This document shows positions 39,103-47,312 of a stretch of 56,144 nt of DNA, piece by piece. The notes beneath the pieces are model-generated. The model saw only the letters and a program-made list of their open reading frames with translations, did not search any database and was not told the DNA's origin. The DNA comes from Candidatus Bilophila faecipullorum (GTDB taxonomy: Bacteria; Desulfobacterota; Desulfovibrionia; Desulfovibrionales; Desulfovibrionaceae), in NCBI GenBank assembly GCA_944326695.1, contig CALVEZ010000024.1, positions 1-56,144 on the forward strand, read 5' to 3'. Position 1 is the stretch's first letter. Every line of letters begins with the position of its first letter. A program made the position numbers and the translations under genes.

Positions 39103-40444
39103 GATTCCCGATCCGGAGATCGTCTTTCAGGGCGTCCAGCCCGATGCGGCTATCAATTTTTGGAAGGACAGGGCGAAGCTCACGTCCGCGCAGGCTAGGG
39201 TGCTTGATGCCGGAGCCCGAAGTCGAGCCTTCTATGTGACCGGGCTTGCCGAGATGGACATGGTCAACCTTGTCCACAGGAAGATTCTGGAGGCGCTGGA
39301 GAACGGAACGACGCTTGAAGCCTTCAAGGAAGGTATCGGGAGGGTCATCGCATCCGAGGGGTGGAAGGATTACCGCGTTGAAACCATCTTCCGCAACAAC
39401 CTCCAGACAGCCTACGCCGCCGGACGTTATGCAAAAATACAGGCGGTTAAAAAAACGCGCCCGTATTTGCAGTACTTCACTATGGGCGACATGAGGGTAC
39501 GGCCTTCGCATGCCGTATTAAACGGTGTGGTTTATCCGGCAGATCATCCGTTTTGGGATGAAAACTATACGCCGAACGGACACAAATGCCGCTGCGGGAC
39601 ACGGACGCTTTCAGAGCGGCAGGTGAAGCGGGAGAAACTTACAGTCCAGAAAAAAATGCCCGGCGACATGATGTGGACTGACCCCAAGACGGGAATGAAG
39701 TACCACGTCGCCCGCCCCGGCGCGGATGACGGCTTCCGCAACAACCCCGGCAAAGACTGGTTCGCGGGGCTCCATCCAGAAGAAGTGGACTTTGATGCGG
39801 GCGAGGACATGGTCAAATCCGCACTGTGCGTCTTGCCGAAGCCGGACAGCGCCGACTTTGCGGACGTGCGGACCCAGCGCACGGTCGGGCGCGGTCAGGA
39901 GTGCCTGCCGCCGCTCGCGGAGCTTGCCCCAGAACACATCCTGCCCGTGAAGAAGGCGGACATCCTGCCCACGGGCCTGTCAGAAGAAGCCTACGCGCTC
40001 GCGTTCCTCAGGGAATTCGGCCTGAAGTCTCTGGATGACAGCACACTGTTCCGGCTGCCGTGGTTACGGACGCCGCTGCTCATCAGCAAGCAGCTTTTAC
40101 TGACCAAGGCAACAGGAAAGCTCAAGACCGACAAGTCAGGTCGTGGCCCTTATATGCGGCTCATGGCGCAGTCGATCAAGAATCCCTACGAGGTCTGGCA
40201 AGTTCCCATGAGCTTGTCGGGGAAAGTCCATATTACCTTGCGATTCCTTCGTCTTTTCAAAGGAGAGGATGGAGGATTCGGGGGATATTCGGCGTTCAAC
40301 TGGATTGGTGGAGGGCGGTACTGGTCGGGGGCTACTGTTTTCAAGGCCAAGGACAATTTTGAAAGGGCAGCAGGCTATCTGGAGCAGCAGCGCAACGGTA
40401 TTCTGCTTTTCCGTGAGGGAGGCGGGGGCATTCTTCAAAAATAA
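39095..40444 (+). CDS. Mu gp30/gpF-like head morphogenesis protein with C-terminal nuclease-like domain
   Basis: 449 residues. N-terminal gpF domain at about 1-180 (FRNNLQTAYAAGRY, VRPSHAVLNGVVYPADHPFW, HKCRCGTRTLSE). The C-terminal part (about 300-449: YMRLMAQSIKNPYEVWQVPM, RFLRLFKGEDGGFGGYSAFNW, GYLEQQRNGILLFREGG) resembles phage Barnase-EndoU-ColicinE5/D-RelE-like (PBECR) domains often fused to this family. The nuclease activity is not proven from sequence. Overlaps the portal gene by eight bases. Confidence 0.83.
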   Translation: MPEIPDPEIVFQGVQPDAAINFWKDRAKLTSAQARVLDAGARSRAFYVTGLAEMDMVNLVHRKILEALENGTTLEAFKEGIGRVIASEGWKDYRVETIFRNNLQTAYAAGRYAKIQAVKKTRPYLQYFTMGDMRVRPSHAVLNGVVYPADHPFWDENYTPNGHKCRCGTRTLSERQVKREKLTVQKKMPGDMMWTDPKTGMKYHVARPGADDGFRNNPGKDWFAGLHPEEVDFDAGEDMVKSALCVLPKPDSADFADVRTQRTVGRGQECLPPLAELAPEHILPVKKADILPTGLSEEAYALAFLREFGLKSLDDSTLFRLPWLRTPLLISKQLLLTKATGKLKTDKSGRGPYMRLMAQSIKNPYEVWQVPMSLSGKVHITLRFLRLFKGEDGGFGGYSAFNWIGGGRYWSGATVFKAKDNFERAAGYLEQQRNGILLFREGGGGILQK

Positions 40445-40451
40445 AAGCGCC

Positions 40452-40600
40452 GGAAACAAGCTCCGACGCTTTTGAACCGACTGGTGCCGATGCAAGTAGG
40501 ACTCGGCAAGGACCACATCAGATGATGACGCCTACTCATCTACGAGAGGTGCCCCTCAGTTCCGTTTAAACTTTACCCATCAATCCTCAAGGAGTCAACG
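40452..40600 (+). ncRNA. Structured intergenic RNA with predicted pseudoknot, unidentified
   Basis: A hairpin with AGCG-CGGA and TCCG-CGCT arms followed by TTTT (about 40445-40473) is a likely weak terminator. Then TGCCGA/TCGGCA (about 40486-40507) forms a hairpin whose loop AGTAGG can pair with CCTACT at about 40531-40536. A small GAGG/CCTC hairpin follows near 40546-40557. No reading frame is evident. I could not fit it to a known ribozyme. Confidence 0.35.
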
Positions 40601-41476
40601 ATGTCCGAAGCTAATACGTTTCGCCTCGCCATCGCCCGCACGGGCCAGTTCATCGATTCGCAGGGCCGCCCGCAGAGCTTTTCCGAAGCTGACCTCGACG
40701 CCATCGCCGCCAGCTACAAGCCCGGGAAGCTCGAAGCGCCGCTCGTCTTCGGGCATCCCGCCGTGAGTGATCCCGCCTACGGCTGGGTGAAGGGCCTCAA
40801 ACGCGAAGGTGAAAAATTGTTTGCACAGATTGCGCAGATTCCGGACGAAGTGCGGAAGCTCGTGCAAGATGGCCGCTACAAGTACGTGTCCATGTCTCTG
40901 ATGCCCGACCGGAAGACGCTCCGGCACGTGGGGCTCCTAGGGGCCGCCGTGCCAGCTATCGACGGGCTGGGCCCGGTCTCTCTGTCCGGGGGCGGCGACG
41001 CGGTCACCATCAATTTTGCACAAGGAGACGGCAAAATGCCCACTATTGAGGAACTGCAGGCCGAAGTGTCCACGCTCAAAATCGAGCGGGAGGGCCTGAA
41101 GGAGAAACTCGCCGACGCCGAGGCCAAGGTCACGCGGCTGGCCAGCGACTTCGCGGCGTACCGGGAAGGCGTCGAGGTGAAGGCCCGCGAGGGCCGGATT
41201 GACGCCCTGATCAAGGAAGGAAAGGTGAAGCCCGCCGAGCGCGCCCGCTGCCTGAACTTCGCGGCGGTGCTGGCCAAGTCCGGGGAGACCTTCGACTTTG
41301 CGGCCGCGGACGGCACGGTCGAGAAGCTCTCGGCTGAGGAGGCGTACTTCCGCGAGCTTGAGGCCCGCGAAGCAAGCCGCCTGAACGTCGATTTTTCGGC
41401 AATGGTCCCGCCCGCGCACGCGACCAACAGTGGAGAGGCCGCCGCGCAGCCCTCCGATATCATCAACAAACTTTAG
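40601..41476 (+). CDS. Mu gpI-like prohead protease with scaffold
   Basis: 291 residues. The N-terminal ~140 residues match Mu gp32 proteases (FSEADLDAIAASY, LVFGHPAVSDPAYGWV, YKYVSMSLMPD, HVGLLGAAVPAI). The C-terminal half is a coiled-coil scaffold. AAGGAG precedes the ATG. The scaffold can also be made separately from an internal start. Confidence 0.9.
   Translation: MSEANTFRLAIARTGQFIDSQGRPQSFSEADLDAIAASYKPGKLEAPLVFGHPAVSDPAYGWVKGLKREGEKLFAQIAQIPDEVRKLVQDGRYKYVSMSLMPDRKTLRHVGLLGAAVPAIDGLGPVSLSGGGDAVTINFAQGDGKMPTIEELQAEVSTLKIEREGLKEKLADAEAKVTRLASDFAAYREGVEVKAREGRIDALIKEGKVKPAERARCLNFAAVLAKSGETFDFAAADGTVEKLSAEEAYFRELEAREASRLNVDFSAMVPPAHATNSGEAAAQPSDIINKL
41036..41476 (+). CDS. Nested scaffold protein (Mu gpZ-like)
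   Basis: An in-frame ATG at 41036 inside the protease gene has AAGGAG at 41022-41027, eight bases upstream. It would yield a 146-residue scaffold starting MPTIEELQAEVSTLKIE, mostly coiled coil. Mu encodes its scaffold Z inside I in this way. Confidence 0.75.
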   Translation: MPTIEELQAEVSTLKIEREGLKEKLADAEAKVTRLASDFAAYREGVEVKAREGRIDALIKEGKVKPAERARCLNFAAVLAKSGETFDFAAADGTVEKLSAEEAYFRELEAREASRLNVDFSAMVPPAHATNSGEAAAQPSDIINKL

Positions 41477-41485
41477 GAGGAACCC

Positions 41486-41884
41486 ATGCCAGCCGAAGGA
41501 ATGCTTGGCGGATACACAATCACCGGCGAGCGGGTCGGCACTGATGAGCATCCGCTCGTCCGCAAGCACCTGCCCATCGATACGGATGTGGTGACCGCCG
41601 TGCTGGAGCCCGGCGTGTTGCTCAAGGAAGTCGAGGTAAAAGGCACCGAAGACGAAAGCGATACCGTCGTCGAGCACAAGTATGCGCCGTGGGTCGAGAC
41701 AGACGCCGTCGCCCCCTGCGCCGTGGTCGATGACCGTTTCGACCCTGAAAGCGACGCCAGCGCTGATTGCATCATCCACGGCTGCGTCCGGACGCGGATG
41801 CTGAAAGTCGGCGCGACCAGCCCCACGGCCCCGAGCGTCGTCGCACTCTCCAAACTCTCGCACAACGGCATCTTTGCCGTATAG
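41486..41884 (+). CDS. Capsid decoration protein (lambda gpD-type)
   Basis: 132 residues of the HDPD type: an extended N-terminus (GGYTITGERVGTDEHP) and beta body ending MLKVGATSPTAPSVVALSKL. Such proteins trimerise on expanded shells. AGGAGGAACCC precedes the ATG. Next gene is major capsid. Confidence 0.78.
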   Translation: MPAEGMLGGYTITGERVGTDEHPLVRKHLPIDTDVVTAVLEPGVLLKEVEVKGTEDESDTVVEHKYAPWVETDAVAPCAVVDDRFDPESDASADCIIHGCVRTRMLKVGATSPTAPSVVALSKLSHNGIFAV

Positions 41885-41892
41885 GACTGAAT

Positions 41893-42885
41893 ATGCTTGC
41901 GAATCTGAAAAAAATCTTCAATCCGGCGGCGGTGGCGCAGGCTCTCCAGCCCATGCCTCCTCTGAAATCTACGGTCATGGATACCTTCTTCACTAACCGC
42001 CCTGCGCATCCGATGGCGGTGATCGGCCTCTCTGAGCTGCACCGGGTGATCGAGACGGTGCCGGTCGTGCGCCGTGACGGTGCGCCGGTGGCGCTCGGCG
42101 GGGAAGACTTCGAGACGCAGTTCTTCGCCCCGCTGCCGATCAAAGTGAAAATTGCGGTGACGGCCTCGGAGCTGAACGACCTACGGGTGATCATGAACGA
42201 CGCCACGGCGGTGGCTGCATGGCGCTCGGCAAAGCTCGAGCAGATCCGCCGTACCATCCGGCTGACCACGGAAGCCTTCTGCTCCACGGTGCTTACCACG
42301 GGCAGCCTTACATGGCCCAAGCAGCTCGAAGGCGGTCGGAGGGAAACATACAGCATCGATTACGGCGATCCGCTGACACATACCCTGGGCACTAAGTTGG
42401 CGGCGGACAGCAAAATCTCCGATGTCTACGATCTGCTTATCATAATGGAAGAGAAGATCCAGATGGCCGGGGTCGGTGGCTCTGCGGACTTCTGGTGTGG
42501 CAAGGATGTGTTCAAAGCGCTCATGGACATGGTGCAAGGCTACCGCTCCACCGCCGACCAACGGATGATCAAGGTGGAGCTGGGTGCCGGGTGGATCTCA
42601 ATCGGCGGGTACGTCATTCACGTGCTGAACGAGACCTACCCCGATCCCGAAGGTCAGTGGGTGCCTAAGCTCAACACGAAAACGCTGATGGCCGTGGCCA
42701 AGGATGTGCCGGGCACGATCTGGTACTGCGCCCTCGACAGCATCAGCGCGAACCTCGCGGCTTTGCCCATGCACATCGTGCCCATCCAGTCGCTGGACGA
42801 TTCGAGCCTCACGTTGATCGCCCAGTCCAAACCCGTTCCCGTCCGTCCGCCGAAGGCCACATGTCTGTGTGTCGCCGTAGCCTGA
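41893..42885 (+). CDS. Major capsid protein (lambda gpE-type)
   Basis: 330 residues with the gpE-like pattern MDTFFTNRPAHPMAVIGL near the N-terminus and a C-terminal domain containing WISIGGYVIHVLNETYPDPE. The pairing with a gpD-like decoration gene supports this call. The ATG at 41893 lacks a strong ribosome site, so coupling to the decoration gene eight bases upstream is likely. Confidence 0.82.
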   Translation: MLANLKKIFNPAAVAQALQPMPPLKSTVMDTFFTNRPAHPMAVIGLSELHRVIETVPVVRRDGAPVALGGEDFETQFFAPLPIKVKIAVTASELNDLRVIMNDATAVAAWRSAKLEQIRRTIRLTTEAFCSTVLTTGSLTWPKQLEGGRRETYSIDYGDPLTHTLGTKLAADSKISDVYDLLIIMEEKIQMAGVGGSADFWCGKDVFKALMDMVQGYRSTADQRMIKVELGAGWISIGGYVIHVLNETYPDPEGQWVPKLNTKTLMAVAKDVPGTIWYCALDSISANLAALPMHIVPIQSLDDSSLTLIAQSKPVPVRPPKATCLCVAVA

Positions 42886-42901
42886 TCCGAAAACGCCGTT
42901 T

Positions 42902-42972
42902 CCGGCCCATGAAAGGGCCGGGACGGACAACGAGACGGGTAAAATCTTTGGACTAGTCTTAGACTAGTCTTA
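42902..42972 (+). repeat. Hairpin and tandem 11-base repeat after the capsid gene
   Basis: CCGGCCC/GGGCCGG hairpin at 42902-42921, then two abutting perfect copies of GACTAGTCTTA (42951-42961, 42962-42972), each holding the palindrome GACTAGTC. The ATG of the next gene follows at 42994. Confidence 0.55.
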
Positions 42973-42993
42973 AACGCCCGCAAAAGGGAAGCC

Positions 42994-43422
42994 ATGCTGT
43001 TTTGCACCCGCGAGCAGATCACTGATCTCCTGCTCGTCGACTATGTGAGAGCTTGCGAGGAGAAAAATCCGGGCCTCGTCGACCGCACGATTGCAGCCGT
43101 CACCGGTGAGATCATGAGCATGCTCTCGTACAGGTATCCGCAGCCGTGGCCGACCGTGCCCGAGCTCATCAGGTACATCGCCGGGGTCATCAGCGCCTAC
43201 CGCGTCGTCGAGGCGATTACGACGCTGGTGGACAGCGAGGCGACGGTCGACAACGAATGGCTGCCGCTCCAGAAGCAGTGGCGATACTGCACTGAACTGC
43301 TTGAGGACATCCGTGACGGCAAACAGAAGCTCACTGAGCTGGATGAAGCCTTCCTTGACCGGGAAGAGCCTACATTCGCCGTTGTCAGCCCCAAGCCCTT
43401 CTTTGATTTCCGGGGGTTCTGA
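42994..43422 (+). CDS. Connector protein, Mu gp36-like (DUF1320)
   Basis: 142 residues matching DUF1320: MLFCTREQITDLL at the start, the YRYPQPWPTVPELI segment, and a helical C-terminus. It is a head-tail adaptor in Mu-like phages. The next gene starts on its stop codon. Confidence 0.88.
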   Translation: MLFCTREQITDLLLVDYVRACEEKNPGLVDRTIAAVTGEIMSMLSYRYPQPWPTVPELIRYIAGVISAYRVVEAITTLVDSEATVDNEWLPLQKQWRYCTELLEDIRDGKQKLTELDEAFLDREEPTFAVVSPKPFFDFRGF

Positions 43423-43892
43423 TGGCGAAGAGTGGCGTAAGCCTGAATTGGGGCGGCTTTGACAGGCGTCTCATGGAAGCGGCGCGAGGGCTGGCTGCGC
43501 ATCAAGCGATTCTCGCTGACATCGGCGAGGCGCTGGTGAGCAGCACGGTTCAACATTTTGTTGAGGGGAAGGGGCCGGACGGCGAGGGCTGGAAACCCTC
43601 GGAACGCTCGGCGCGGGACGGCGGTAAACCGTTGTCCGACACCGGGCGGCTTCGGCAGTCTATCGAGTACACAACGACGCCGGACAGCGTGATGGTCGGC
43701 ACCAACGTCATCTATGGGCGCATCCACCAGCTTGGGGGCGAGATCAGGCCAAAGCGTAAAAAGGCTCTGAAGGTAAAGGGAAAACTGGTCTCGAAAGTGA
43801 CCATGCCCGCCCGTCCCTACCTTTATATAGATGACGAGGACAGGGAAGAGGTGGCGCACATTATTGCTCTTCATACCAAAGGAAAACGCTGA
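43422..43892 (+). CDS. Virion morphogenesis protein, Mu gpG-like
   Basis: 156 residues with the gpG signature: GPDGEGWKPSERSARDGGKP, LSDTGRLRQSIEY, VGTNVIYGRIHQLGGEI, and RPYLYIDDEDREE near the C-terminus. It completes tails before joining to heads. Confidence 0.9.
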   Translation: MAKSGVSLNWGGFDRRLMEAARGLAAHQAILADIGEALVSSTVQHFVEGKGPDGEGWKPSERSARDGGKPLSDTGRLRQSIEYTTTPDSVMVGTNVIYGRIHQLGGEIRPKRKKALKVKGKLVSKVTMPARPYLYIDDEDREEVAHIIALHTKGKR

Positions 43893-44410
43893 TGGAAAAA
43901 CTCATCATGGAAGCGGTCACGCGGGCGGCGGTCGCCGCCGGGCTTCCGGCGGAGCGGGTCATGACCGAGTCCGCAAAGGATAACATCACCTTGCCGCGCC
44001 CCCGGCTTGAAGTCCAGATGCAGCCAGCGACCTACAAGCGCACCGGCAGAAAACTCGGTGCGACGCGCACGAAGACGCAGCACATCACCAAACGCGAGCT
44101 GTACGAAGTCAGTCAGCAGGTGTTGCTGAACGTCCTTGCCGAGGACGAGAATTGGCTGTCGACGTTCAGCTTTGATTTTGTCAGGGCGCTCCCCAAAGGA
44201 GTGAACGACAAGATGGGCAACTGGGTGGGCATCCGCGTGCAGAAAGCCACGCCGGGCAAGCCTCCGGTCAAGCGCGTGGGTGATGCCGAGATTACTGTTT
44301 TCACCCGGCTGAACACGCTGTTTCTGCTGACGTTCACGGGCCGGGTGACCGAAGAGATCACGCACAACCTCGTCACTGACGTAACCATCAACCCTCATTG
44401 GGAGAAATGA
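43892..44410 (+). CDS. Hypothetical neck/tail-terminator protein
   Basis: 172 residues, alpha/beta. It follows gpG directly (stop/start overlap) and precedes the sheath operon part, where Mu-like phages encode gp37-like tail terminators. Conserved-looking features are RPRLEVQMQPATYKRTGRKL and TFTGRVTEEITHNLV. Function inferred from place. Confidence 0.65.
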   Translation: MEKLIMEAVTRAAVAAGLPAERVMTESAKDNITLPRPRLEVQMQPATYKRTGRKLGATRTKTQHITKRELYEVSQQVLLNVLAEDENWLSTFSFDFVRALPKGVNDKMGNWVGIRVQKATPGKPPVKRVGDAEITVFTRLNTLFLLTFTGRVTEEITHNLVTDVTINPHWEK

Positions 44411-44411
44411 T

Positions 44412-44744
44412 ATGGCTGAAAATGAAACCCAAGACGAAATGAAGGAAGGGGCGGACCTCGGGCAGGCTTCCGTTGCCGAAAAAAGGAAGGTCGCCCCGAA
44501 AAAGGAGGCCGCGCCCTCCTCGTCCACCGCTCCTGCGGGGGCCACGCCCCTTGTCACCCAAGATGAGAATGGCGGCCTCACGTCTCTGGACGAGCTGGCG
44601 CTGAGGTTCCGCACGCCGTCGTGGATGCAGAGTGCACTGCTGCGACTCATGGGATGGGAAAAGGGCAAGATGGTGACTGAAGACGAATATGGGCGGGCTG
44701 TTGAACGCTTGTCCGGTCGCAAGCTCGGCGGGGGGAGACTGTAA
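44412..44744 (+). CDS. Hypothetical protein before tail sheath
   Basis: 110 residues: a disordered acidic/Lys/Ala-Pro N-terminal half and a helical C-terminal half (WMQSALLRLMGWEKGKMVTE). Coupled to the sheath gene by sharing the last base of its stop. No family recognised. Confidence 0.6.
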   Translation: MAENETQDEMKEGADLGQASVAEKRKVAPKKEAAPSSSTAPAGATPLVTQDENGGLTSLDELALRFRTPSWMQSALLRLMGWEKGKMVTEDEYGRAVERLSGRKLGGGRL

Positions 44745-46444
44745 TGGGGGACGTGTTCGAATATCTGGTCGACGGCACCAGCGGGCTTGCGCCCGGGGGC
44801 GTCGACGGCAAGGCGATGGTCGCCGGGGTCTGCTCGAAGGGGCAGGTCGGCAAGGCGTATCTCGTGGGTACCCGTTCCGATCTGGTCGGGATGCTCGGGG
44901 TCGGGCCACTGGTAGACAGGCTGCGCGACGTGCTGGCCACCGCCGGGCAGGATGCCGTCGTGGTTGCGGTCCCTGTGCAGGGGCAGCAGGGTGGCTACAT
45001 CTCCTCTCCGATCTGGAGCGGAGGGAACGGCAGCTATCCGGCGGCATCCGTTTCCGGCGTGCCCCAGAAAAACGCGGATGTTGTTATCGAAGTGCTCTCC
45101 GCCGGGCAGGTCGGCACGGCGACGGTGAGAGTGTCCACGGATGGAGGTGAGGCTTTCGGCTCTCCGGAGACGGTCGCCGCGCAGCTCCCCATCGGCGTAT
45201 CTGACGAGGCGACCGGGGCCACGCTCCTGCTGCCTGAGAACGCCCTTCTGGAAGAAGGGCAGCGCCTGCGCTTTGCCGTGCGCTGCGCGGTGGGGCCCGT
45301 CGAGCGTGTCGGGGATGCGTCGAGCCCGCTCATCACTGTCACCGGCGATGTGCTGGCCGGGGCCGAGCTGTCCGTCCAGATCGTGAAGGGCGGCGACCGC
45401 AACGAGGGGACGTATCAGCTCTCCGTGGACGGCGGCGACAACTACGGGAAAGTCCGGACCATCCCGGTCGACGGCACGGTGGCCACCGATCTCGGCGTGA
45501 CGATCACCTTCCCCGCCGGCGACTATGTCGGCGGCACAACCTATGCCTGCCGCCTGCTTCCGCCTGAGCCGAGCATCGTGGACGTCATGGCGGCGCTGGA
45601 ATCGCCCCTCTCCGTCCATGATGTGGAGTTCGTCTACATCGCGGCCCCGTCGGATTCCGTGGACTGGGCGGCCCTGTCCGCAAAGGCCGACGAGCTGTGG
45701 AACCTGCACAGGCCCACTTACTTTAAGTGCGAGGCGCGCCTGCCCCGCGACGGTGAAGACCTCAACGATTTCGCCGCCTACCTGCTTGCTGAACGGCAGG
45801 ATTTCGCCTCCAGATTCGTGCAGGTCTGTTGTCAGTACGGCGAGGTCGCGGACTCCACAGGGCTGTCCAAGCTCAGAAACTGGTGCGGTCTGCAGGCAGG
45901 GCGCGTCATCTCCATCCCGGTCCAGCGCGCCACTGGGCGCGTGCGCGACGGTAACATCTCACAAGGTACGCTGCCGGAAGGATGGGAGACGGTGCAGCCT
46001 ACGCTGGAAGAGGCCGGATACCTCACCGCCAAGAAGTACGCCGGGCAGTCCGGCGCGTACTGGGGCGACTCCCGCACGATGGCCGACGCCACCAGCGACT
46101 TCCGTTATGAAGAAGTCCTGCGCGTCGTCTTCAAGGCCGTCCGCAAGATGCGCATCGCGGCCCTGAAGTCCATGTACGACGATCTGGACCCGGTGGTGCC
46201 GGATTCGGATACTGGGCTTGGGTACCTCAAGGCCAACATCGCCGGGGCTCTCGACACGATGGTCGCCGCCATGCCCAAGGAACTGGCGGGATACAGCATC
46301 TCCATCCCGTCCAAGCAGGACTACGTCAACAACGGCCTTGCGGTCGAAGCGCGGCTTATCGGCATCGGCATCATCCGCGAGATCAAGCTTTATGCTTCGT
46401 ATGCCTACGCGGGCACGCGGGGCGATACCCGACTGGAGGGCTGA
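44744..46444 (+). CDS. Contractile tail sheath protein (DUF2586, Mu gpL-like)
   Basis: 566 residues. N-terminal VFEYLVDGTSGLAPGGVDGK, a beta-rich inserted region (about 95-270), and a C-terminal sheath core (RNWCGLQAGRVISIPVQRAT, TAKKYAGQSGAYWGDSRTM). This is the DUF2586 pattern and is unrelated in family to the prophage 1 sheath. Confidence 0.87.
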   Translation: MGDVFEYLVDGTSGLAPGGVDGKAMVAGVCSKGQVGKAYLVGTRSDLVGMLGVGPLVDRLRDVLATAGQDAVVVAVPVQGQQGGYISSPIWSGGNGSYPAASVSGVPQKNADVVIEVLSAGQVGTATVRVSTDGGEAFGSPETVAAQLPIGVSDEATGATLLLPENALLEEGQRLRFAVRCAVGPVERVGDASSPLITVTGDVLAGAELSVQIVKGGDRNEGTYQLSVDGGDNYGKVRTIPVDGTVATDLGVTITFPAGDYVGGTTYACRLLPPEPSIVDVMAALESPLSVHDVEFVYIAAPSDSVDWAALSAKADELWNLHRPTYFKCEARLPRDGEDLNDFAAYLLAERQDFASRFVQVCCQYGEVADSTGLSKLRNWCGLQAGRVISIPVQRATGRVRDGNISQGTLPEGWETVQPTLEEAGYLTAKKYAGQSGAYWGDSRTMADATSDFRYEEVLRVVFKAVRKMRIAALKSMYDDLDPVVPDSDTGLGYLKANIAGALDTMVAAMPKELAGYSISIPSKQDYVNNGLAVEARLIGIGIIREIKLYASYAYAGTRGDTRLEG

Positions 46445-46445
46445 T

Positions 46446-46913
46446 ATGGCTATCAACGGCAGACAGTACGACTGGGAAGACATCAGCGTCGCCCTTCCTT
46501 CCGGCGTCGCGGTGGGCATCACCGAGATCAAGTACACTGACGGGCAGGGCGCGGAAGCCCGCTACGGCAAAGGGGCGATTCCCCGTGGCTACGGGCGCAC
46601 CAACTATGAAGCGTCGGGTTCATTCGTGCTCGACCGTGACGAATGGGAGCCGCTGAAAAAGGAACTGGCGGCGTCCGGCGGCGGAGGCATCTATGACCAC
46701 AAGCCTTTCCCCATCGTCGTGAACTACGGCAATGACGAGATGGGCAGCGTTACGGATACGCTGCCGGACTGCAAGATCACCAAGTTCGACGGCGGGGGCG
46801 GCTCGCAGGGCGATTCCAACGTTTCGGCGATCACCTGTGAGATTGTTATCCTTTCCCCGATCCTGTGGAATGGCACGCCCGCAAAAAAGGCTACCAGTGG
46901 GCTGAAGCTGTAA
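46446..46913 (+). CDS. Tail tube protein
   Basis: 155 residues, beta-rich (INGRQYDWEDISVALPSG, IKYTDGQGAEARYGKGAIPR). It directly follows the sheath, as Mu gpM does. The C-terminal GGGSQGDSNVSAITCEIVIL fits inner-tube folds. A strong terminator follows. Confidence 0.83.
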   Translation: MAINGRQYDWEDISVALPSGVAVGITEIKYTDGQGAEARYGKGAIPRGYGRTNYEASGSFVLDRDEWEPLKKELAASGGGGIYDHKPFPIVVNYGNDEMGSVTDTLPDCKITKFDGGGGSQGDSNVSAITCEIVILSPILWNGTPAKKATSGLKL

Positions 46914-46960
46914 CGCCTTAAGCGGCGTGCCGTTTTCTGGCATGAAAATGAAGTGACAAT

Positions 46961-46990
46961 GAAAAAGGCCGGGCATATCCGGCCTTTTTC
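46961..46990. terminator. Bidirectional terminator after the tube gene
   Basis: Perfect 12-pair stem GAAAAAGGCCGG / CCGGCCTTTTTC around GCATAT. A- and T-runs on both sides. It separates the tail operon from the inserted RHH-rha cassette. Confidence 0.9.
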
Positions 46991-47021
46991 ATTGTCATTC
47001 TCATCTTGGGTGAAAAACTTC

Positions 47022-47049
47022 TTGACCTAAAGAAGTATTTAGGTAAATA
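47022..47049 (+). promoter_or_regulatory. Promoter/operator of the RHH-rha cassette
   Basis: TTGACC (47022-47027), 16 bases, TAAATA (47044-47049). The perfect inverted repeat ACCTAAA/TTTAGGT (47025-47044) lies across the spacer, as expected for repression by the first gene product. Confidence 0.7.
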
Positions 47050-47071
47050 ATTTCAAAAAAAAGGGGGTGAA

Positions 47072-47242
47072 ATGACTCGAAACGAGCAAGGGTATGAAAA
47101 AACGCTTACCCTGAAAGTTTCGGCAGAGGAACACCGCAAAATAAAACTTCTGGCTACAGAGGCAGGGGTAACGATCAAGGAATTTCTTTTCCGGCTGATC
47201 GACGAAAAATACCCCAACTGGCGGCATAAGGAAAAACAATAA
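47072..47242 (+). CDS. Ribbon-helix-helix DNA-binding protein
   Basis: 56 residues: KTLTLKVSAEEHRKIKLLAT is a beta strand plus first helix, and GVTIKEFLFRLIDEKY the second helix of an RHH (Arc/CopG) fold. GGGGGTGAA precedes the ATG. Probably autoregulates through the inverted repeat just upstream. No toxin partner is recognisable; rha follows. Confidence 0.78.
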   Translation: MTRNEQGYEKTLTLKVSAEEHRKIKLLATEAGVTIKEFLFRLIDEKYPNWRHKEKQ

Positions 47243-47245
47243 AAA

Positions 47246-47312
47246 CAGCCGTTGTCTGGTCTCGACCCCCAGACAACGGCCTAACCTGAAACACTACACC
47301 GGAGGTAGTGAA
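47246..47312 (+). promoter_or_regulatory. Structured leader RNA of the rha gene
   Basis: Perfect 12-pair stem GCCGTTGTCTGG/CCAGACAACGGC (47248-47259, 47269-47280), then CTAACC, then CACTAC/GTAGTG (47292-47297, 47305-47310) with GGAGG in loop and arm. The architecture and the flanks ACA and CCTAACC match the ORF6N leader at 18,635-18,697. Confidence 0.65.

Noticed and set aside
40480..40560. Pistol ribozyme
   Set aside because: The pseudoknot and an AGGTGC tail are suggestive, but the conserved linker and third stem of the consensus could not be placed.
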